A stretch of 47,300 nt of DNA from Actinomycetota bacterium (lineage in GTDB: Bacteria; Actinomycetota; CADDZG01; WHSQ01): NCBI GenBank assembly GCA_009380005.1, contig WHSQ01000022.1, forward strand, positions 1 to 47,300. The letters run 5' to 3'. The notes beneath the pieces were generated by a model, which was not told the DNA's origin, ran no database searches, and saw only the letters and a list, made by a program, of their open reading frames with translations. Made by a program: the position numbers and the translations under genes. This document shows, piece by piece, positions 1 through 7,127 of the stretch. The number at the start of each line of letters is the position of its first letter. The stretch's first letter is position 1.

Positions 1-55
1 TAGCCCCGTGCTCCGCACTGGTCCTACTTTGGCTGTCCATACCCTGTTACTCATC
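1..55. repeat. Terminal direct repeat, left copy
   Basis: Bases 1-55 are identical to 47246-47300. A perfect repeat of this short length at both contig edges is what an assembler leaves when it closes a circle, so the genome is probably complete. It is not evidence for the physical packaged ends, because direct terminal repeats of T7-like phages are usually longer (established knowledge). The repeat contains one copy of the putative phage promoter motif. Confidence 0.9.
14..39 (-). promoter_or_regulatory. Putative phage promoter, motif A (copy 1)
   Basis: Read on the minus strand this holds CCAAAGTAGGACCAGTGCGG, preceded by TGGACAG. The same word, with few changes, occurs near 549, 25252, 34277 and 41921 on the same strand. 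This copy faces the early genes across the circle junction. Recurrence in non-coding or gene-start positions suggests a promoter for the phage RNA polymerase; T7 likewise has promoters near each genome end (phi OL and phi OR). The function is inferred. Confidence 0.5.
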
Positions 56-231
56 ACTAAATTGAGCGGGTACTGGCCCCGATGGTAGCCCACGCCGTCC
101 CGCCGACCTCCCCTGCTGCCATGTTCAGGCGCAAGGAGGTCCCCTACAAGTGAATTATGCGCCAACCCGTATAAAGCTGAATTATACGAATTAGCGTATA
201 TGAAGTATATGTTAAATATCGTACTCGAACA
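56..231. other. Non-coding junction region, AT-rich
   Basis: No credible gene is seen. Bases 150-231 are AT-rich in a GC-rich genome. On the minus strand they contain an exact TATAAT and a CATAAT with no good -35 box, so early host-type promoters pointing to the early genes are possible but unproven. A 7-bp inverted repeat (105-111 with 135-141) lies after the last late gene. With 47051-47245 this makes a roughly 430-base gene-free stretch across the circle junction, the likeliest place for the physical ends. Confidence 0.45.
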
Positions 232-516
232 TTACTTGTCCTCAGGCGGTATCTTGTACGTCTCTACTTGACGTGCCAGAGAGCCCATGAGCCCCCTTGG
301 CCGCCACCCGAGCAGCCATGCAATTTCTGCAAAGCCATTCAGGACGCCGTGGACATCCCGAATCTCTCCCGAGATCACTGGCGTCTCCCCGGTAATCTCC
401 TGGCCCTTCTCAATGACGATCTTAACGCCTGCCCGGCGCTTCATCCCGTCGCGGAAGCTCCCGTGTACGGATAGCTCGTCGCCGCGACGTGCGACGGAAT
501 GGCTCAATAGCTTCAT
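232..516 (-). CDS. Small protein after the terminase, unknown
   Basis: This gene encodes 94 residues that I do not recognise. The ATG is preceded by a strong AGGAGG ribosome site 4 bases away, which decides the start. The product is mixed in charge, with a hydrophobic middle (about residues 58-70, containing AEIAWLLGW) too short for a confident membrane span. It is the last gene of the late operon, downstream of the large terminase. T7 has small non-essential genes here (18.5 to 19.5), but no similarity to them is visible. Confidence 0.7.
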   Translation of the reverse strand: MKLLSHSVARRGDELSVHGSFRDGMKRRAGVKIVIEKGQEITGETPVISGEIRDVHGVLNGFAEIAWLLGWRPRGLMGSLARQVETYKIPPEDK

Positions 517-694
517 GATTCCTCCTGGTGTCGGCGGGCGTCTGTTCCCGCACTGGCCCTACTTTGGCCGCTGCCATTTCCTGAATGGCCCGCTTGATCT
601 TGGTCTTGATCCGGGCCCTGCGGTTCTCTGCCTTTAGTCGTAGGCGAGCCCGTCCCTGTTCCTGACGAACGGTCAGGGTTACTGTCCTATTCAT
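422..694 (-). CDS. Possible small basic protein overlapping its neighbour
   Basis: An open frame of 90 residues starts at an ATG overlapping the terminase stop. It is very rich in Arg and Lys, especially near residues 13-36 and at the C-terminus. It overlaps the next gene by 95 bases, and putative promoter motif A lies inside it (549-568), so its second half may be accidental. The start position fits translational coupling to the terminase. It may be a real short gene or a shadow; evidence is weak. Confidence 0.35.
   Translation of the reverse strand: MNRTVTLTVRQEQGRARLRLKAENRRARIKTKIKRAIQEMAAAKVGPVREQTPADTRRNHEAIEPFRRTSRRRAIRTRELPRRDEAPGRR
549..568 (-). promoter_or_regulatory. Putative phage promoter, motif A (copy 2)
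   Basis: On the minus strand the sequence is CCAAAGTAGGGCCAGTGCGG, one base different from the copy at 14-39. It sits near the end of the late operon, just upstream of the last small gene, a place comparable to T7 phi OR at the right genome end. Promoter or origin function is inferred from recurrence and position. Confidence 0.5.
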
Positions 695-2874
695 AATACC
701 TGAGCCTCCGTGAGTTCCTTGATCTGGTCCGTGAGGGACTGAATGCGCCGGGCGATGCCGGGGTCTACCGCCCGCCCCGCCTGCAGGTCCTGCTGCAGGA
801 TGTCCCTGAGCATGTCCCGGCGGGTGACGGTCTTGGTTAGAACCTCGTCCTCCTCGATCAACTGTTCACCCATGGACAGGTCATTCCGCAGGCCGGTCCC
901 CACGGCTACGCGGTGAGTGTTCTTGTCTTCCCGATTGCGGCCCCCAAGCCCGCCGAACCTCAGGGGCACGTACCTTAGCCGGTCGAGCTTCTGCAGGTGG
1001 TGGCTGGAGATATTGTCCGCGGTGTCTGATATGAGGGAGGACTTGACGACGGCGATGGCATGCGCCAGGGCATCCACGATGTCGTCGTGGTCCTTGGCCT
1101 TGCCGGTGCGCCCGTCATAGGAAATACGGACCATCTGGTTAACAAAGTCACCGCCGTGGTCGGAGCGGGCGACTTGTTCGAGTATTACAATCCGCCCTGC
1201 CCCCATAGGAGGCGCAAGGGCCTCGATGATGCGCCGGCCCTTCTGCTGCTGCCCCGTAGTGACCTTTCGGACGCTCACGGGGTAGTCCAGTAGGATCAAC
1301 TCACCTTCAAGGGTCTCACCAAAGAAGCCCTCTTCGGTCTCCTCCACCACCAGTTCGGTGATCTTGAAGGTCCGCGCGATCTCCGCCACGCGGCGCATGT
1401 TCGAGCCCTTGGACGGGCCGCGGACGCCCTCAAGGTGCCGGATGACGGCGAAGCCCGAGGGTGTCACGGAGATTACTGAGACGCCGATAGCGTCCCGGCC
1501 AGCGAGGCCGGATGCCGGGTCCACCGACATGACGGTCATGGCGTAGTCTGCGTCGCCCCCAGCGGCCTCTCCGCGGTACCAAAGGTCGCCCTTGGGCGCT
1601 CCCCAGGTGGGGACGTCAAGGGCTACTTGGTTGGTCCTTTGGACGACTAAGGGGAACTTTGGCGCCAGCGGGGACGCCGCCACAAGTATGAAGTCGCTGA
1701 TCTTCAGCGGCCGCTCATTGAGGATGGACGGGTCCGCGATCAGCATGGCGTGCAGGCGCCACGCGCGGGCCGTGACGGACTTGCGCCAGTCCAGGCCGTC
1801 CTTGTCGGAGAACATCTGCGGCCAGCGGGAGCGGACGGTCTTGGTGTCGGGGTCCTCCTCGAACATGATAGCCCGGTGGAGTTCCCAAATGGACTCCCCG
1901 TCCGCGTCCGACTTGTCGGCCAGGCGAGCATAGATCGAGAACTCGGACTGGTAGGTCCCGAGCATGATCTTCTCGCCCTTGGGGTTGATCATGTGGAGTT
2001 CGTTAAGTTGCTCCTCCAGGTCCACCACCTTCTCGGGGGTGTCGTCGGCGCCGGACTCAACGTCGTCGCCGATGGTAAGGTCCGAGCGATAGCCGGGGAG
2101 GTCCGAGCCGCGGCCGAAAGAACTGAGCGTAGCGCCACCTGTAGTGACCTTGAGGGACTGCGGCGTCTGGAACTGCTCGGCGTTGTCCAGACAGTCTTCG
2201 GTCGGCTTTAGGTGCGTCAGCATGGGGCAGTTGGCCAGGAAGACGTGCCGGACCGTACGCAGCATCCGGGCCGCCAGCTTGGCGCCCTTGGACACCACCA
2301 TGATCTTGATGAGCGGATTTAGCATGACCCGCCACGCCACGTAGATGCTGGTCAGCGTGGACTTCGCACTGTAGCGCGTGGCGATGATCAGGCGCCGGCG
2401 ATGCTCAGAGATCAGACCGTCGATGATGTCGTCGTGGATGGCGCCGGGCTCTACCCAGCCGGCCACAAGCGGCTTCACGCACTTGACAAACAAGCGAAAG
2501 CTATCCTTCCGCTGCCCGTTATCGTGCAACTGAACGATGCTGTCCCGGAGCAACTTGGCGATTTCATCGGCCCGGCCAGGGTTCCTGCCCGTCTCCGTCA
2601 ACAGGTACATTTCCGCGATCAGGTCGTCGGTCTCGTCCTCGCGGCCCACCGCCAGGATAGGGGCGACGCTGGACTGCTTGGTCAGACGCTCCGCAGACAA
2701 CACGCCCTGACAGACGCGGCAGGTGTCGTGCCAGTCCCGCGTGCCCTTCTTGGACAGCGAGAAGTTCTTTTCGGAGACCTCTTTGATCTCACCACAGGAA
2801 ACACATTCGCGGGGACGGCCCAACTCTGCGCGGGCTACCGGGCCCATCTTGCGGCGGGTCTTGGGAGGGGTCAT
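691..2874 (-). CDS. terL: Terminase large subunit with N-terminal zinc finger
   Basis: DNA packaging motor: an ATPase that pumps DNA into the prohead plus a nuclease that cuts concatemers. Visible are an ATPase region (ATRYSAKSTLTSIYVAWR, about residue 165), an acidic strand LTIGDDVESGADD, and nuclease-type acidic motifs (VDPASGLAGRDAIG, VEETEEGFFGETL, DDIVDALAHAI) in the C-terminal half. At 727 residues it exceeds T7 gp19 (about 586). The extra N-terminus carries a C4 zinc site (Cys24, Cys27, Cys52, Cys55) whose spacing resembles the zinc ribbon of the two endonuclease VII-like genes in this genome. No small terminase was recognised nearby. The ATG has an AAAGG ribosome site. Confidence 0.93.
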   Translation of the reverse strand: MTPPKTRRKMGPVARAELGRPRECVSCGEIKEVSEKNFSLSKKGTRDWHDTCRVCQGVLSAERLTKQSSVAPILAVGREDETDDLIAEMYLLTETGRNPGRADEIAKLLRDSIVQLHDNGQRKDSFRLFVKCVKPLVAGWVEPGAIHDDIIDGLISEHRRRLIIATRYSAKSTLTSIYVAWRVMLNPLIKIMVVSKGAKLAARMLRTVRHVFLANCPMLTHLKPTEDCLDNAEQFQTPQSLKVTTGGATLSSFGRGSDLPGYRSDLTIGDDVESGADDTPEKVVDLEEQLNELHMINPKGEKIMLGTYQSEFSIYARLADKSDADGESIWELHRAIMFEEDPDTKTVRSRWPQMFSDKDGLDWRKSVTARAWRLHAMLIADPSILNERPLKISDFILVAASPLAPKFPLVVQRTNQVALDVPTWGAPKGDLWYRGEAAGGDADYAMTVMSVDPASGLAGRDAIGVSVISVTPSGFAVIRHLEGVRGPSKGSNMRRVAEIARTFKITELVVEETEEGFFGETLEGELILLDYPVSVRKVTTGQQQKGRRIIEALAPPMGAGRIVILEQVARSDHGGDFVNQMVRISYDGRTGKAKDHDDIVDALAHAIAVVKSSLISDTADNISSHHLQKLDRLRYVPLRFGGLGGRNREDKNTHRVAVGTGLRNDLSMGEQLIEEDEVLTKTVTRRDMLRDILQQDLQAGRAVDPGIARRIQSLTDQIKELTEAQVL

Positions 2875-2892
2875 GGGGGACCTTTGGAGGGG

Positions 2893-3498
2893 TTAGGAGG
2901 AGAGAGATATCAGGGTTGCGTCGTCAAGCGCCTTCGTCTCGTACTCGGCCACGCGGGCGATGGTCCCGGTGAATGAGGCCTCACCCACGGTGTTAGCCCC
3001 AAATAGGTAGCTATCATTCAGGACGCCTGCAGCCCATACGACGCCCGTCGCCGTTACTACTGTTGCCCCGTCAAGGCTGGCGCCGTGATTGTTGGTGTCA
3101 GTGCGGATGGCTACTTTATGTGTCGTGTTGCCAGTGACGGCGCCCGCCACGAAGTCCGCCCGGTTGGCCCCGCCCTGGCGCACCTGAACACGAACATTGC
3201 CGCCGGAGACGTAGACAAGAAATCGGTTGTTGGCCGTCCCGTCGTTGGCGGTGAATACGAATTGTGTCGTAGTAACGTCTGCGCCCGTCGTGAACTCAAT
3301 CAGGAACGAGAACGGCGCGTCTATACTGCGGGAGATAGAGCTAGGTACTGCCGGGTCAAGGAACACCTCGGACGGCGTCAGCCCGCCACCCCCGCTGCCG
3401 CCGCCCCCAATGCGCCGCCCTACGCGGACCACGTCCTGCTGCCGCTCCCTGATCTGAGCCAGCATGGCGTGCAGGTCGGCGTCGATATGTACGTGCAT
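2893..3498 (-). CDS. LamG-like jelly-roll protein with Gly/Ser linker
   Basis: A 201-residue protein with three parts: an N-terminal helix (HIDADLHAMLAQIRERQQDVVRV), a flexible GGGGSGGGG linker near residue 35, and a beta-rich domain of about 145 residues whose composition and strand pattern (FSFLIEFTTG, FLVYVSGGNVRVQVRQG, ending RVAEYETKALDDATLISL) resemble concanavalin/LamG sugar-binding jelly rolls. It lies between the holin-like genes and the terminase. A tail-associated carbohydrate-binding or decoration role is likely but inferred. The ribosome site is weak. Confidence 0.65.
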   Translation of the reverse strand: MHVHIDADLHAMLAQIRERQQDVVRVGRRIGGGGSGGGGLTPSEVFLDPAVPSSISRSIDAPFSFLIEFTTGADVTTTQFVFTANDGTANNRFLVYVSGGNVRVQVRQGGANRADFVAGAVTGNTTHKVAIRTDTNNHGASLDGATVVTATGVVWAAGVLNDSYLFGANTVGEASFTGTIARVAEYETKALDDATLISLSS

Positions 3499-3502
3499 GG
3501 TG

Positions 3503-3943
3503 TTAACTGGAGTTTCGGATGATGCTCGCCCCGAAGTACAGGCCGGTGATGGCCCCCAACAGGTGCGTGTCCAGTGGAGTAATCACAAGGCCCTTGGCGG
3601 TCTTCCACGCGACCTCGTTAGACCCCTCGAAGAACAGGAAGCCGGGGGACCATTCGGTCCAGCCCACGGTTACGGAGGTCTCGGGCATGAACACGGCCAC
3701 GAGCTTCGGCAGCAGGACCACCGCGAACACCGCCGTCAGGGCGATGATGCGCCGGGTGAATTGAAAGCCGGGGTTGGAGTAGCGGCGTGCTTGGTCCACT
3801 GCTTCAGCCTTGGCTTTCAGGGCCTCAAGGGCCATGATATGTTCAGCCTGACGAGCCTTGATCGACTGCGACCACAGGGACATTACGCCGCCCATGATGC
3901 CCGATCCGAGGAGCGTCAGGAGTTCTAAGGGGATGCCTAACAT
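3503..3943 (-). CDS. Holin-like membrane protein, three predicted spans
   Basis: 146 residues with hydrophobic segments near residues 4-24 (LELLTLLGSGIMGGVMSL), 64-85 (RRIIALTAVFAVVLLPKLVAVF) and 129-143 (LLGAITGLYFGASII), separated by a charged helix rich in Ala, Lys and Glu. The layout recalls the three-span holins of gene transfer agents and some phages. Holins form the membrane lesion that times lysis. Its ATG overlaps the stop of the preceding 60-residue gene (TAATG) and has AGGACG upstream. Position between tail fibre and terminase matches the T7 lysis genes. Function is inferred from topology and place. Confidence 0.6.
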   Translation of the reverse strand: MLGIPLELLTLLGSGIMGGVMSLWSQSIKARQAEHIMALEALKAKAEAVDQARRYSNPGFQFTRRIIALTAVFAVVLLPKLVAVFMPETSVTVGWTEWSPGFLFFEGSNEVAWKTAKGLVITPLDTHLLGAITGLYFGASIIRNSS

Positions 3944-4125
3944 TATCGCGTCCTGTCGTAGAGATCATCCACGCGCTTGCGGATGTAGGTGATGTCGTCG
4001 CGCATGTCCTCCACCTGTTCCTTGTCGGCTTTGCCGTCCTCAAGGCGGTTAAGGCGGGTGTGTTGCCATACCATTGGCCCGGCGAAGATGAAGCCGATAA
4101 GCCACTTCCAATCTAAATCGATCAT
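3943..4125 (-). CDS. Small one-span membrane protein, T7 gp17.5-like in position
   Basis: 60 residues: a short hydrophobic segment near the N-terminus (WLIGFIFAGPMVW, about residues 8-20) followed by a charged coiled-coil-like tail (RLEDGKADKEQVEDMRDDITYIRKRVDDL). A single span plus a soluble helix fits a class II holin or an accessory lysis protein, and the neighbouring gene is also holin-like. It begins 34 bases from the divergent sulfotransferase gene, so the two share a tiny intergenic gap. No strong ribosome site is visible. Confidence 0.6.
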   Translation of the reverse strand: MIDLDWKWLIGFIFAGPMVWQHTRLNRLEDGKADKEQVEDMRDDITYIRKRVDDLYDRTR

Positions 4126-4159
4126 TGTTAAACTGCCGTATTAGGAGGTGAGGGGGTAA

Positions 4160-5005
4160 ATGTTCGGATATCTCAAGAACTACCGGCGCGCTTTCAAGGC
4201 CGCGGCGGCGGATCGGGATCGTCTCAGTAGGGAGTTGACCTGTCTGAAGGCCGGCTACGCCAAGGCAATCGACGCCGGGTTGTGGCCGCACCCCAACACC
4301 ATGCTGGAACAACAGAAGGCCATCGAGAGAGGCATCGGACCCGTCCTGCTCGCCACCCTCCCCAAGTCCGGCAGCGTCTATGTCTGGAATGCGCTCTACG
4401 GCACCTATGGGATGCCGGGGGGAAAGATCGCCGTCCCCCACTCCATGATGGACGAGATAATTGTCGAAGAGTGGCTCAGGTTGTTCTCCGCGGGTGGAAT
4501 GATTGCCCAGCACCACCTCCCCGCGACGGAAAACAATATCCGCCTGCTCAAAAAGTACGGCCCTCGAAAGATCATCGTTCAAATCCGTGACCCCCGACAG
4601 GGCGCCGTCTCTTACTGGCACTACATCGTGAAGCTCGGTCACGCTGATCCCGATATACCTATCGAGGACAGGGAAAAGTTCCTCTGGGACCATTATCTCC
4701 TGCCCGCCAGAGAATGGTTTGACGGTTGGCTCGCCGTCGAAAACACTCTCGATCTAATGTTCTCCCGTCAGGAGGATATGGCCGGGAACGAGTACATTCA
4801 CATTTCCAGGATCGCCGCCTTTCTCGACATGCCCGACAAGAAGATCAGACTCCCCGCCAAGGGGGACAAAACTCACTTCCGATCCGGCCTAAAGGACGAG
4901 TGGCGGGAGTTCTTTTCCGCCGACTTCCAAAGCCGCGCCGACGATCTTCTCGCTCCCATAGATGAAAGGTTTTTCGGGCTAGACGACGCCCGCGCCCGAG
5001 TTTAA
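4160..5005 (+). CDS. Sulfotransferase (PAPS-dependent type), only plus-strand gene
   Basis: 281 residues with the landmarks of cytosolic-type sulfotransferases: a 5'-phosphosulfate-binding loop (LLATLPKSGSVYVW, residues 63-76, PKSGS at 68-72), a 3'-phosphate motif (VQIRDPRQGAVSYWHY, 140-155), and a late FRSGLKDEWREFF (240-252) that recalls the conserved RxGxxGxW segment. Such enzymes move sulfate from PAPS to an alcohol or amine. The substrate is unknown; surface polysaccharide or lipid is a reasonable guess. A strong AGGAGGTGA ribosome site precedes the ATG. It is the only gene on this strand, convergent with the tail-fibre gene (stops overlap) and antisense to the late transcript, so it may be expressed outside lytic growth. 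Confidence 0.85.
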   Translation: MFGYLKNYRRAFKAAAADRDRLSRELTCLKAGYAKAIDAGLWPHPNTMLEQQKAIERGIGPVLLATLPKSGSVYVWNALYGTYGMPGGKIAVPHSMMDEIIVEEWLRLFSAGGMIAQHHLPATENNIRLLKKYGPRKIIVQIRDPRQGAVSYWHYIVKLGHADPDIPIEDREKFLWDHYLLPAREWFDGWLAVENTLDLMFSRQEDMAGNEYIHISRIAAFLDMPDKKIRLPAKGDKTHFRSGLKDEWREFFSADFQSRADDLLAPIDERFFGLDDARARV

Positions 5006-7125
5006 AACCCGAACACCACGGCGCGGAAAACCCCTGAGTCAGGGTTGATGGCGCCGCTACTAACGTTGGTCGCGGTAACTGTCACCGTATTGGCCGCGCT
5101 CACATGCCCCCTGTAAATGATTAGACCGTTATGGGCGGCGGTTGGCACGCCGATGGCAACAGCGTCGCCAACCTGCGCGCGGGAAACAGTGATAGGTTGT
5201 CCATTAGATGCGCCTGCATTTATGGAGGGAAAGTCTATCGTCGCTGTTCCCGTTAGAACCCGGCGCAGATTGATGTCATCCACGTTATTAGCCGCCGAGG
5301 CGTTGGAAATATTGAACGTCCAGCCCTCATATGTGTTCGGGCCCGCCACACCATTTGCGGCCCCGCTTATGATGCTAATGCCGGTTCCCCCACCACTATT
5401 GCCGTTCAGGAAGTTTCCGCTGATGTTGAAGCCGTCCACTCCAGCCCCAACCAATATCGCGCCGCTCACGCTGCCGGTAAAGGTATTCCCGGTGATTGTC
5501 AGCGCTGAAACGTCAACACTGTCGGCGATATGGATCATTGCGCCGGACGGGCTGCCGTTGAACATACAGCCTGTGACAATGAAGGTATGGAGTGACCTCG
5601 TGCTGTTACCCCCCGCGAAGATGAAGCTTCGTGAAGCCGTTTCGAACGAGCAATTTGAGATCAGCGGGCCGCCGCTGTCCCCGTCCTGCCAGTCAATGTG
5701 GATGCTGTCGTGCCCGGTTAGAAACTTGCTGTTGGTTATCTTTAGAGACCCGCTTGACTGCCAGAAAATGCCGCGCGCGTCCGTGGTCGTCGGCGCGGTA
5801 AACTCACAGTTGGAAATGCAACTATCACCTTTATCCGGAGCGATGGCGTTCTCGACGTGGCAGGCGTACCAACTATGGAGGATACAATTTTCCAGAAGGA
5901 AGTTTGAAGCGTTGCGGAAATGCGCCCCTGCCGAGTGTGAGGAAGTGGAGACATTGCGGATTGTGACGCCCTCCACTACATGGGCGATGGTCGTGTCGGC
6001 GACGCTAACTGTATTATCGGCAGCGGCGGAGACCTCAACCGTTGTACTGTTGGTGACGCTTGAGATGACCGGAGTGCTGGTTCCATCGTAGGCCCCGGTA
6101 ATCCGTATCTTCGCGCCCACGTCGGCGGCAGTGAAGGCGGCCGTGGCGCTAGTGAAGGTGGTACTGGCTTCTGTAATGGCGCCGTCCGCAACGGTACGCT
6201 CAAGCGAGCCAACAACAATGGCGCTTCCCTTACTCACGGCAGTGCGCGCGGCGGTTCCTATGAAAGAAAGACCGTCTATGACGACGTAATCGTGGTTGAT
6301 CGTGAAGATGTCGTTGTCATCATTCGCCGTGATGATGCGGGCCAATGCCGGGCTGGCGCCGATCCTCTGAATGCCAGGGCCGATGATACGAATGGCGCTT
6401 GTAAGATTGACGGTCCCCTCGATCAAGTAGGTACCTGCGGGTACCAAGAGGACAGCGGTTCCACTATCTACCGCGGTCTGAAACCCCGCTGTACTGTCGG
6501 ATGCGCCGGTTGGATCAACACCGGCAAAGGCCGTGACTGCGATAATGCCGTTAAGCCCCTCAACCGCTTCTTCCGCATCAGCCGCGCTGGCCTCTGCGGA
6601 CGTAGCACTATCCGCCGCTTGAACCGCGCTAGCCGAAGCTGCGTCCGCGCTCGCCGCGGCTGCCGTCGCAGCCCCCCCGCCCCAATTAGCATCACCATAG
6701 GCTTTAGTTGCGGCGTCTTGCGCGGAGGTAGGGTCCGTCACGTTCTTGATACGACGGGACTGCGCGGTCCAGTTGTCGTCCGTATCGAGGCCCATAGCCG
6801 TGTCTGCTATGTCTAAAGCTTCCTGCGCCATGTAGAAGGCCTGGAGCGAATCGTTATCCAGGTCTGCCTCACCCAGCAGCCCCGCCACGTAGTCCACCAG
6901 CCGCGCGTCCTGCGAGGTCTTGCGCTGGACGATAACCACGTCGGCCTCTGTCGCGCCCGTGGTCAGGCGGACGACGGACGATGAGAAGAAGGTGTAATCC
7001 GTGCCTTGGGTTAGTTCCACGCCCTCCTGGAACACGAAGACATCAGGTTCTGACAAGTAGGGGAAGCTGATGACAAAGTCCGTTTGGGCGGCAGTGGCGG
7101 CATATACGTCACGCGCGAAGGCCAT
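5002..7125 (-). CDS. Tail fibre/tailspike with T7 gp17-type N-terminus and beta-helix
   Basis: 707 residues. The first 150 or so (AFARDVYAATAAQTDFVISFPYL onward, with ALDIADTAMGLD) match the T7 gp17 tail-attachment domain in style. An alanine-rich coiled coil follows (about 150-190). The rest is a repetitive beta-rich region beginning GVDPTGASDSTAGFQTAVDS, the typical start of a pectate-lyase-like right-handed beta helix, as in tailspikes that bind or cut surface polysaccharide. The ATG has AGAGA upstream and overlaps the operon behind gp16. The stop overlaps the stop of the convergent sulfotransferase gene within TTTAAAA. Enzymatic activity cannot be told from sequence. Confidence 0.88.
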   Translation of the reverse strand: MAFARDVYAATAAQTDFVISFPYLSEPDVFVFQEGVELTQGTDYTFFSSSVVRLTTGATEADVVIVQRKTSQDARLVDYVAGLLGEADLDNDSLQAFYMAQEALDIADTAMGLDTDDNWTAQSRRIKNVTDPTSAQDAATKAYGDANWGGGAATAAAASADAASASAVQAADSATSAEASAADAEEAVEGLNGIIAVTAFAGVDPTGASDSTAGFQTAVDSGTAVLLVPAGTYLIEGTVNLTSAIRIIGPGIQRIGASPALARIITANDDNDIFTINHDYVVIDGLSFIGTAARTAVSKGSAIVVGSLERTVADGAITEASTTFTSATAAFTAADVGAKIRITGAYDGTSTPVISSVTNSTTVEVSAAADNTVSVADTTIAHVVEGVTIRNVSTSSHSAGAHFRNASNFLLENCILHSWYACHVENAIAPDKGDSCISNCEFTAPTTTDARGIFWQSSGSLKITNSKFLTGHDSIHIDWQDGDSGGPLISNCSFETASRSFIFAGGNSTRSLHTFIVTGCMFNGSPSGAMIHIADSVDVSALTITGNTFTGSVSGAILVGAGVDGFNISGNFLNGNSGGGTGISIISGAANGVAGPNTYEGWTFNISNASAANNVDDINLRRVLTGTATIDFPSINAGASNGQPITVSRAQVGDAVAIGVPTAAHNGLIIYRGHVSAANTVTVTATNVSSGAINPDSGVFRAVVFGF

Positions 7126-7127
7126 AG

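Noticed and set aside
1-55. The 55-base repeat at both edges as the physical direct terminal repeat of the phage.
   Set aside because: Short and exact like an assembler overlap; T7-like terminal repeats are usually longer.
5117-6091. Plus-strand open frame of 324 codons opposite the tail fibre.
   Set aside because: Shadow of the tail-fibre gene; composition follows the complementary codons.
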